From an uncultured Butyricicoccus sp. (GTDB lineage Bacteria; Bacillota; Clostridia; Oscillospirales; Butyricicoccaceae), in NCBI GenBank assembly GCA_900555465.1, contig USLE01000030.1, positions 1 through 9,302 of the forward strand: 9,302 nucleotides of DNA, read 5' to 3'. The notes beneath the pieces are model-generated. The model ran no database searches. It saw only the letters and a program-made list of their open reading frames with translations, and was not told the DNA's origin. The position numbers and the translations under genes are program-made. Each line of letters starts with the position of its first letter. Positions within the stretch are counted from its first letter, which is position 1. This document shows, piece after piece, positions 1-3,665 of the stretch.

Positions 1-181
1 CAACCTCCTGCTCGGTGGTATTGGCATAAAAATCCGGATGGTTTTCGGTCAGCGTCTGCACCAGATAATCCAGATCCTCCTGCCGCGCCTGCACGGTATC
101 GTCCGCCGCGCCCGCCAAAGGCAGGCCGCCCAGCACCACAGCCGCACTCAGGCATCCCGCCAGCCACTGCTTCACGCTCAT
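1..181 (-). CDS. Exported protein, N-terminal fragment, S41 peptidase-like (partial)
   Basis: The ATG is at 181, reading leftward, and 60 whole codons are present before the window edge, so the C-terminal part is missing. The start is supported by AAAGGGG at 191-197, nine bases upstream. Residues 1-26 form a Sec signal peptide: Lys4, a hydrophobic stretch (about 11-22) and an Ala-Gly-Ala-Ala cleavage region near 24-27. The mature part begins with RQEDLDYLVQTL followed by TENHPDFYANTTEQE. From memory, this resembles the start of extracellular S41-type (tail-specific, tricorn-like) peptidase proteins of Clostridia, which often open with an 'EDLDYL...HPD.Y/F' helix. No catalytic residue lies in the visible part, so the family call is tentative. 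A Cys at position 10 (LAGC) looks like a lipobox but comes too early in the signal peptide to be one. The gene has its own promoter and is separated from the upstream operon by a terminator. Confidence 0.7.
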   Translation of the reverse strand, partial: MSVKQWLAGCLSAAVVLGGLPLAGAADDTVQARQEDLDYLVQTLTENHPDFYANTTEQEV

Positions 182-216
182 GCTCGATCGCCCCTTTGTA
201 TTATTATCATAACACA

Positions 217-245
217 AATATACATCCATGCCGGCAATTTGTCAA
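217..245 (-). promoter_or_regulatory. Sigma-A promoter of the exported-protein gene
   Basis: Read on the minus strand, TTGACA at 245-240 is followed by a 17-base spacer and TATATT at 222-217. The -35 box is perfect, the -10 box matches 5 of 6 and the spacing is ideal. The -10 lies 36 bases from the ATG at 181, which leaves room for the AAAGGGG ribosome binding site. The promoter sits just downstream of the terminator of the preceding operon, so the exported protein is probably transcribed independently in vegetative cells. Confidence 0.75.
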
Positions 246-270
246 CCCCTTGTTTTTCTCTCCCGCGGCA

Positions 271-304
271 TAAAATAAAACATACCCACAGGCCTGTGGG
301 TATG
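271..304 (-). terminator. Intrinsic terminator of the SOS-box operon
   Basis: On the minus strand a perfect inverted repeat (281-304; ten paired bases CATACCCACA/TGTGGGTATG around a GGCC centre) is followed directly by TTTTATTTTA at 280-271. A stable stem with a U-rich tail is a typical rho-independent terminator. It starts 12 bases past the stop codon of the region-4 protein and ends before the promoter of the next gene. Confidence 0.85.
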
Positions 305-315
305 CTCTTATCCTC

Positions 316-633
316 TCAGGAAAAACGCTGGCTGCGCAGCTCCAGATTGTATGCCAGCAGCACCCGCAGGCGCTTTTTCCCACGCGTCAGATGACGCGAA
401 ACCGCGGACTGACTGATGCCCAGCTTGTAGGCGATCTCCTTGCCGGACAGCCCCTCGACCTCCTTGAGCCACAGCACCTCATACTGCCTGTCGGTCAGCT
501 CCTCCCGGAGCGCATGGAAAAACGCATCCCGGAACGATGCGCGGAACGCGCTGTTATCCGAGGCAAGCGCGGATAAATAACCCTCATATGCCGCGCGGTC
601 CGCCTCGCGCTCAAACAGCCTGTTTGCCTGCAT
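316..633 (-). CDS. Sigma-70 region-4-like helix-turn-helix protein
   Basis: The product has 105 residues from the preferred ATG at 633. An ATG seven codons upstream (654) has no ribosome binding site, whereas AAGGGGGA at 641-648 is placed correctly for 633. Residues about 46-95 form a sigma-70 region 4 domain: LTDRQYEVLWLKEVEGLSGKE, then the helix-turn-helix KEIAYKLGISQSAVSRHLTRG, then the basic tail KKRLRVLL. Region 4 normally contacts the -35 element. No region 2 (core-binding and -10 recognition) precedes it; residues 1-45 are a charged helical segment. It is therefore not a complete sigma factor. Similar short region-4 proteins are common in Clostridia, often on integrative elements or beside a small coiled-coil gene. 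The start overlaps the upstream 78-residue gene by 23 bases, suggesting translational coupling, and both share the LexA-box promoter. It could be an activator, half of a split sigma factor, or a remnant of a mobile element. DNA binding is well supported; the target is unknown. Confidence 0.88.
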   Translation of the reverse strand: MQANRLFEREADRAAYEGYLSALASDNSAFRASFRDAFFHALREELTDRQYEVLWLKEVEGLSGKEIAYKLGISQSAVSRHLTRGKKRLRVLLAYNLELRSQRFS

Positions 634-847
634 GGTCTTGTCCCCCTTTGTCATAATAATGCTCGAGTATGAACGCCGTTTTACGGCTCTCGTTGATCAG
701 CACCCGCAAGCACCCGATGCGCTGCTTTAAGCGGTATTTGACCTCCTTATGCCGCGCGCGGCGCTGCGCCACCTGCAGCTGTTTCATCCGCAGCTCGAGC
801 AGCGCCGTGTTGGAGCGGTATTCCTGCGCCATCTCCCGCAGTGCCAT
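611..847 (-). CDS. Small basic helical protein, first gene of the SOS-box operon
   Basis: The product has 78 residues. AGGAGG at 855-860 lies seven bases before the ATG, a near-ideal ribosome binding site. The protein is strongly basic and almost entirely predicted helix, without Pro, with regularly spaced Leu/Val/Ile (ALLELRMKQLQVAQ, KYRLKQRIGCLRVLINE) that suggest a helical hairpin or coiled coil. It ends in an ILEHYYDKG motif. I recall similar 65-80-residue proteins with a terminal aromatic 'HYY/RYY' motif beside region-4 genes in Clostridia, but no function is known to me. The gene overlaps the start of the helix-turn-helix gene by 23 bases and shares its promoter, so the two products probably act together. 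No sigma region 2 signature (aromatic-rich -10-reading helix) is visible. A role as a partner or specificity subunit is inference. Confidence 0.8.
   Translation of the reverse strand: MALREMAQEYRSNTALLELRMKQLQVAQRRARHKEVKYRLKQRIGCLRVLINESRKTAFILEHYYDKGGQDHAGKQAV
641..648 (-). promoter_or_regulatory. Ribosome binding site setting the start of the region-4 gene
   Basis: AAGGGGGA on the minus strand lies seven bases before the ATG at 633 and inside the 3' end of the upstream small gene. The alternative ATG at 654 lies upstream of this motif and is preceded by TCGAGCATTATT, which has no Shine-Dalgarno match, so 633 is the likelier start. Confidence 0.7.
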
Positions 848-867
848 AGCGTTTCCTCCTTTTTAAT

Positions 868-881
868 CGAACATTTGTTCG
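868..881 (-). promoter_or_regulatory. LexA (SOS/DinR-type) operator
   Basis: CGAACAAATGTTCG on the minus strand is an inverted repeat, CGAAC-N4-GTTCG. It fits the Gram-positive LexA consensus CGAACRNRYGTTYC at all but the last position. It lies between the -10 box (893-898) and the ribosome binding site (855-860), roughly +5 to +18 from the expected transcription start. Bound LexA should therefore block initiation or early elongation. This predicts that the two-gene operon at 316-847 is repressed by LexA and induced by DNA damage. The motif is seen directly; the regulation is inferred. Confidence 0.8.
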
Positions 882-892
882 TTTCTGATTTA

Positions 893-921
893 ATTATACA
901 ATATATTGTCAATTTTGTCAA
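893..921 (-). promoter_or_regulatory. Perfect sigma-A promoter of the SOS-box operon
   Basis: On the minus strand, TTGACA at 921-916, exactly 17 bases, then TATAAT at 898-893. Both hexamers and the spacing are full consensus, so the promoter should be very strong when free. A promoter this strong with an operator just downstream is what is expected of a tightly repressed damage-inducible gene. The -10 region overlaps a possible sporulation-type -10 for spoIID on the other strand. Confidence 0.88.
895..902 (+). promoter_or_regulatory. Possible sigma-E-type -10 element for spoIID
   Basis: TATACAAT on the plus strand matches the sigma-E -10 consensus CATACAAT at 7 of 8 positions. spoIID is a sigma-E gene in Bacillus subtilis. 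No good -35 is seen 14-15 bases upstream; the sequence there (around 873-880) is ATTTGTTC. The implied 5' leader is about 85 bases. An alternative sigma-A-like pair, TTGTCA at 906-911 and TATATT at 930-935 with an 18-base spacer, also exists. Both are weak guesses in AT-rich DNA. Confidence 0.22.
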
Positions 922-922
922 T
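906..922. repeat. Short direct repeat TTGTCAAT x2
   Basis: TTGTCAAT occurs at 906-913 and again at 915-922, nine bases apart, overlapping the -35 box and spacer of the leftward promoter and lying upstream of spoIID. It may be a protein-binding repeat or simply the -35 hexamer repeated by chance in AT-rich DNA. Confidence 0.5.
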
Positions 923-977
923 AGCAACCTATATTTGGTGTTCTATCAATAAATCAACCCACATATATTGCCAGAGG

Positions 978-984
978 AAGGAGG
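978..984 (+). promoter_or_regulatory. Ribosome binding site fixing the spoIID start
   Basis: AAGGAGG followed by an eight-base spacer and ATG at 993. It selects this start over an in-frame ATG at 906, which would add 29 non-conserved residues before the membrane anchor and lies in the promoter region. Confidence 0.85.
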
Positions 985-992
985 CGGCGGAC

Positions 993-1961
993 ATGCGTAA
1001 ACTATTGCTGACCGGCTGCGGGCTGGTGCTCATCCTGTATCTGCTGCCCGTATTCTGGCCCGCAGACCAGGCGGAGCCCCGCACAGCCGAGACGGTTTCC
1101 GCGCCGCAGGATACCCCGGCAGACATCCAGAACATCGACTACTCCACCGTTACGGTTGAGATCGACGGCACGCCCACCGCGCTCCCGCTCGAGACCTATG
1201 TCGCCGGGGTGGTCGCCGCGGAGATCCCGAACGACTTCCCCGAGGAGGCCATCCGCGCGCAGGCGGTCGCCGCGCGCACCTATGCGGTGTATAAGCTGTC
1301 CCGCGGGCGGCCCGATGTGCATCCGGATGCCGACCTGTGCGACGATTACCATCACTGCGCGGCCTATCGCGACGTCGCGGTCGAGACCGCCGCGGGCAGC
1401 GATTATTCCCGCGTGCAGCGGGCGGTCGAGGACACCGCGGGCCAGATCCTGACCTATGACAGCGCGCCCATCGCGGCGGTGTTCCACTGCGTCAGCGGGC
1501 CGCGCACCGAATCCGCGAAAGACGTCTGGGGTGAGGATATCCCCTACCTGCAAAGCGAGGTCAGCCCGGGCGGCTCGGCCTACAGCGCATACGAGGACGC
1601 GGTCACCGTCTCCGCGGACGATTTCCGTCAGGCGGTTGCGGACGCCTTCCCCGCCGCGGATGTATCCGGCGCGCCCGAAACCTGGTTCAAGGCGTCCGTG
1701 CGCTCGGCGGCAGGCGGCATCATCACCGTGCAGCTCGGCGGCGCGACCGTCGAGGGCACGGCGGTGCGCGAGCTGTTCGGCCTGCAATCGACCAACTTCA
1801 CCATCACCACCGATGAGGACAGCATCACGTTCCACACCATCGGCTATGGGCACGGCGTCGGCCTGTCGCAGTACGGCGCAAAATACATGGCCGAGCAGGG
1901 CGCGGAGTATCAGGAGATCCTCGCACACTATTACCGCGGCAGCACGCTGTCTGCCCTGTGA
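993..1961 (+). CDS. spoIID: Stage II sporulation protein D, engulfment lytic transglycosylase
   Basis: The product has 322 residues from the ATG at 993, supported by AAGGAGG at 978-984. Upstream in-frame ATGs lack a ribosome site. Residues 3-22 form a single N-terminal membrane anchor, so the rest faces the space between mother cell and forespore. SpoIID cleaves glycan strands after SpoIIP removes stem peptides, driving engulfment. The family signature LPLETYVAGVVAAEIP (64-79) carries the catalytic Glu77, followed by RAQAVAARTYA (88-98). His110, Cys116, His121 and Cys122 reproduce the spacing of the zinc site known in Clostridioides difficile SpoIID (H134, C140, H145, C146, the same offset as the catalytic Glu). 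FHCVSGPRTESAKDVWG (164-180) and GYGHGVGLSQYGA (284-296) are the conserved substrate-groove motifs. The SG-Pro variant at 169-170 is unusual, since SGG or SNG is more typical. The gene is divergent from the SOS-box operon, and a hairpin separates it from the M23 gene. Confidence 0.95.
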   Translation: MRKLLLTGCGLVLILYLLPVFWPADQAEPRTAETVSAPQDTPADIQNIDYSTVTVEIDGTPTALPLETYVAGVVAAEIPNDFPEEAIRAQAVAARTYAVYKLSRGRPDVHPDADLCDDYHHCAAYRDVAVETAAGSDYSRVQRAVEDTAGQILTYDSAPIAAVFHCVSGPRTESAKDVWGEDIPYLQSEVSPGGSAYSAYEDAVTVSADDFRQAVADAFPAADVSGAPETWFKASVRSAAGGIITVQLGGATVEGTAVRELFGLQSTNFTITTDEDSITFHTIGYGHGVGLSQYGAKYMAEQGAEYQEILAHYYRGSTLSAL

Positions 1962-1976
1962 CCCGCGCAAAACGCA

Positions 1977-2004
1977 AAACGATCCACAGGGCTGTGGATC
2001 GTTT
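1977..2004 (+). terminator. Hairpin terminator after spoIID
   Basis: A perfect 13-base inverted repeat, AAACGATCCACAG and CTGTGGATCGTTT, flanks a GG centre and starts 15 bases past the spoIID stop. The 3' side runs into GTTTGGGTTTATT, which is U-rich but interrupted, so termination may be partial. On the opposite strand the stem also precedes a GTTTTGCGTTTTGCG run. The hairpin fits separate transcription of spoIID (mother cell) and the spoIIQ-like gene (forespore). Confidence 0.65.
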
Positions 2005-2006
2005 GG

Positions 2007-2036
2007 GTTTATTGCAAATCAAGTTTTTTGTATATT
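2007..2036 (+). promoter_or_regulatory. Possible forespore (sigma-F/G-type) promoter for the spoIIQ-like gene
   Basis: GTTTA at 2007-2011 fits the sigma-F -35 pattern (GYWTA). Sixteen bases later, TTGTATATT at 2028-2036 retains the A-N-A-N-T core of the -10 pattern but lacks its leading GG. In B. subtilis spoIIQ is read by sigma-F. Position, about 45 bases before the ATG, is reasonable; the -10 match is poor. Confidence 0.28.
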
Positions 2037-2081
2037 TCCCGCTCCGCATGGCCATACTTGGGTCAACGGAGGTAAAGGGAT

Positions 2082-2822
2082 ATGAAACAATACAATTCCA
2101 AACACACCGCTGTCCTTTCCACACGCGGGTTTTACACCATCCTGACCGTCTGCTGTCTGATCATCGCGGTATCCGCATGGGTGCTCTGGACGAGCGCGGA
2201 CGACCCGGCGCAGACCGAGGCTGAGGCCAATGTGCCCATCGTCACCCCGGCGGAGGACCTGCCCGATCTGACCGCGGACACGCCGGTCATGAGTGAGGAG
2301 GAAGCCGCCGCGCCCGAGCCGGCCGAGGAACAAGCCCCGGCAAAGGAGACGCCGGACGAAGCCCCGCAGACCGCCGCCCCCTCGTCCACGGTCACGGTCT
2401 CCGCGCCGATCTTTGTGCGTCCTGCATCGGGCGCGGTCATCACGCCGTTCTCGGGCGATGAGCTGCTGTTCCAGCCGACGTTCGGCGACTGGCGCGTGCA
2501 CACCGGCACAGACTTCGCTGCCGAGCCGGGCGAATCCGTGCTCGCGCTGACCGACGGCACGGTGCAGGAGGTGTTTGAGGACGGGCTGTACGGCACCTGC
2601 GTCACCCTGTCGCACGACGCCGATCTGATCTCCACCTACCGCGGACTGACCGATGTGCGCGTCACCGCGGGGCAGGCGGTCTCGGCGGGCGAGACGCTCG
2701 GCGCGGTCGCGGAGACGATCGACGCAGAGGCCGCGCTCGGCACGCACCTGCATGTGGAGACCGCGCGCGCCGGCACGCCGGTGGACGTGCTCTCGCTGCT
2801 CGGGGAGAGCGAGGTCGAATAA
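2082..2822 (+). CDS. spoIIQ: SpoIIQ-like M23 (LytM) peptidase-fold sporulation protein
   Basis: The product has 246 residues; GGAGGT at 2068-2073 is eight bases before the ATG. A single membrane segment spans about residues 17-36 (a short N-terminus in the forespore), followed by a Pro/Ala/Glu-rich linker (40-100) and a LytM/M23 domain (about 107-240). SpoIIQ anchors the forespore side of the channel formed with mother-cell SpoIIIAH. The zinc-site residues are all present: His140 and Asp144 (HTGTD), plus His222 and His224 (THLHVE). B. subtilis SpoIIQ has a degenerate site, whereas C. difficile SpoIIQ keeps a metal site, so this protein follows the clostridial pattern and might be an active endopeptidase. 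Its place directly after spoIID supports SpoIIQ over a generic cell-wall M23 enzyme. In many Clostridia spoIIID follows; here a convergent lipoprotein gene does, so spoIIID must lie elsewhere. The SpoIIIAH partner is not in the window. Confidence 0.88.
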   Translation: MKQYNSKHTAVLSTRGFYTILTVCCLIIAVSAWVLWTSADDPAQTEAEANVPIVTPAEDLPDLTADTPVMSEEEAAAPEPAEEQAPAKETPDEAPQTAAPSSTVTVSAPIFVRPASGAVITPFSGDELLFQPTFGDWRVHTGTDFAAEPGESVLALTDGTVQEVFEDGLYGTCVTLSHDADLISTYRGLTDVRVTAGQAVSAGETLGAVAETIDAEAALGTHLHVETARAGTPVDVLSLLGESEVE

Positions 2823-2838
2823 AACGGTTCAGATATAC

Positions 2839-2875
2839 AGCAGCCGCGGGGCGATGCCCCGCGGCTGCTCTGTTT
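2839..2875. terminator. Bidirectional hairpin terminator between convergent genes
   Basis: A perfect 14-base inverted repeat (2839-2852 with 2856-2869) around a GAT loop, very GC-rich. It lies in the 51 bases between the stop of the spoIIQ-like gene (2822) and the stop of the convergent lipoprotein gene (2874). The right side continues CTGTTTACTTC; the left side, read on the minus strand, continues TGTATATCTG. Neither tail is a strong U-tract, but the stem is very stable and correctly placed to insulate both genes. Confidence 0.75.
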
Positions 2876-3542
2876 ACTTCTGCGCGATATAGTTCCCGGT
2901 CAGGCCGCCGCCTGCGACCGTGATGATCCCCTCCGCAAGCAGGAAATTGATCTCCCCGTCCGCGGATTTGGCGGTCTCGCCCGACACCGCGGCGGTCCCC
3001 TGGGTGCCGTCCGAGAAAGCGTAGGCAAAAGCGCCGTCCTGCTCCTCGGTGATGGTCAGCGACACGTCCGCCGGGTTGACATACTGTCCTTCCCAGCCCG
3101 CAGGCCGCTCGGCCTCCGGATCGTACAGCGGGAAGGACTCGTAATCCTCCAGCACGCCGTCGCCCAGATAGTAATACTTTTCGCCGGTCTCGCGGTCGAC
3201 CGCGACCTTACCCACCGGCTCGCCCGCCGCATCGCAGACCTCGAACACAAAATACTCGTGCGCCGGCCCGTCCTCGCCGCCGACTGCTAGGGTCTCCTCG
3301 CTCTGTTCGACCGTATACGCCTGCGCATCAATCGTGCCGGCCACCCGCTCGAGCGCCTCTTCGCTGCTCAGCTGAAAAGGCTCGTCCTCCAGCAGGCCCG
3401 CCTGCTCCGCCTGTTCCAGCGCCTGCATCTGCGCATTCACCCGGCCCGCCTCCTCGGCTGCCGGGTCAGCCGCGCCGGTCTGCTGCGTACAGCCGGACAG
3501 CAGCAGGGTACACAGCACCGCAAAAGCAATGGGTCGTTTCAT
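2874..3542 (-). CDS. Lipoprotein of unknown function, PepSY-like middle region
   Basis: The product has 222 residues from the ATG at 3542, supported by GGAAGGA at 3551-3557. An upstream in-frame ATG (3596) would put 18 poorly fitting residues before the signal peptide and overlap a GC-rich hairpin. Residues 1-18 are a lipoprotein signal: MKR, a hydrophobic core and the lipobox LLSGC with Cys18. Mature protein: an Ala/Glu/Gln-rich helix (about 25-51); a segment (57-130) in which SSEEALERVAGTI is followed by EYFVFEV, GEPVGKVAVDRETGEKYYY and LGDG, recalling PepSY-like folds; and a beta-rich Gly/Ser/Thr C-terminal part (160-222) ending GNYIAQK. It should sit on the outer face of the membrane. I do not recognise a named family or a catalytic motif. 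It is convergent to spoIIQ and lies 123 bases downstream of the RND pump gene on the same strand. It probably has its own promoter (3614-3642), so a role in sporulation or efflux cannot be assigned. Confidence 0.82.
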   Translation of the reverse strand: MKRPIAFAVLCTLLLSGCTQQTGAADPAAEEAGRVNAQMQALEQAEQAGLLEDEPFQLSSEEALERVAGTIDAQAYTVEQSEETLAVGGEDGPAHEYFVFEVCDAAGEPVGKVAVDRETGEKYYYLGDGVLEDYESFPLYDPEAERPAGWEGQYVNPADVSLTITEEQDGAFAYAFSDGTQGTAAVSGETAKSADGEINFLLAEGIITVAGGGLTGNYIAQK

Positions 3543-3550
3543 TCTGCTCT

Positions 3551-3557
3551 TCCTTCC
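3551..3557 (-). promoter_or_regulatory. Ribosome binding site fixing the lipoprotein start
   Basis: GGAAGGA on the minus strand, eight bases before the ATG at 3542. It favours the 222-residue product, which begins directly with a lipoprotein signal peptide, over the longer reading from 3596. Confidence 0.65.
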
Positions 3558-3583
3558 ATCTTTTCCTCTGCATCCATATAGCA

Positions 3584-3610
3584 GGCGGCGCCGCAACCTG
3601 CGGCGCCGCC
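3584..3610 (-). terminator. Strong GC hairpin after the RND operon / in the lipoprotein leader
   Basis: GGCGGCGCCGC (3584-3594) and GCGGCGCCGCC (3600-3610) form a perfect 11-base stem with a five-base loop. It lies 56 bases after the stop of the RND pump gene and 42 bases before the lipoprotein start. Read leftward, its tail (TGCTATATGG) is not U-rich, so it is a poor classical terminator on that strand. It may instead limit read-through, protect the 3' end of the pump mRNA, or form the 5' end of the lipoprotein mRNA. Read rightward the tail is TTTATCAT, but no rightward gene precedes it. Confidence 0.45.
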
Positions 3611-3613
3611 TTT

Positions 3614-3642
3614 ATCATACCGTATCCGGCCGGAAAATGCAA
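3614..3642 (-). promoter_or_regulatory. Possible sigma-A promoter for the lipoprotein gene
   Basis: On the minus strand, TTGCAT at 3642-3637, a 17-base spacer, then TATGAT at 3619-3614. The -10 matches 5 of 6 and spacing is ideal, but the -35 matches only 3 of 6. Transcription would begin right at the GC hairpin at 3584-3610, giving an mRNA with a hairpin at its 5' end. Confidence 0.4.
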
Positions 3643-3665
3643 TCATCAGTTATCCGGCGGATCGG

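Noticed and set aside
152..181. Lipobox-like LAGC at residues 7-10 of the exported protein
   Set aside because: The cysteine precedes the hydrophobic core of the signal peptide, so it cannot be a lipidation site. A standard signal peptidase I site near residue 26 fits better.
38..394. Rightward 118-codon open frame over the left intergenic region
   Set aside because: It crosses a promoter, a terminator hairpin and parts of two opposite-strand genes, and its His/Arg/Ser-rich product has no visible motif.
316..921. SOS-box operon as part of an integrated prophage or conjugative element
   Set aside because: Region-4 proteins often sit on such elements, but no integrase, relaxase, attachment-site repeat or phage gene is visible, and chromosomal sporulation genes adjoin it directly. 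It cannot be excluded beyond the window.
1002..1970. Leftward 322-codon open frame opposite spoIID
   Set aside because: SpoIID on the plus strand has conserved motifs and a ribosome site. The reverse frame is Arg/Gly/Ala-rich with no recognisable motif.
281..2004. Two hairpins (281-304 and 1977-2004) share a CCACAG...CTGTGG core, suggesting a repeated element
   Set aside because: The match is only six bases per arm, the outer stem sequences differ, and each hairpin is well explained as a local terminator.
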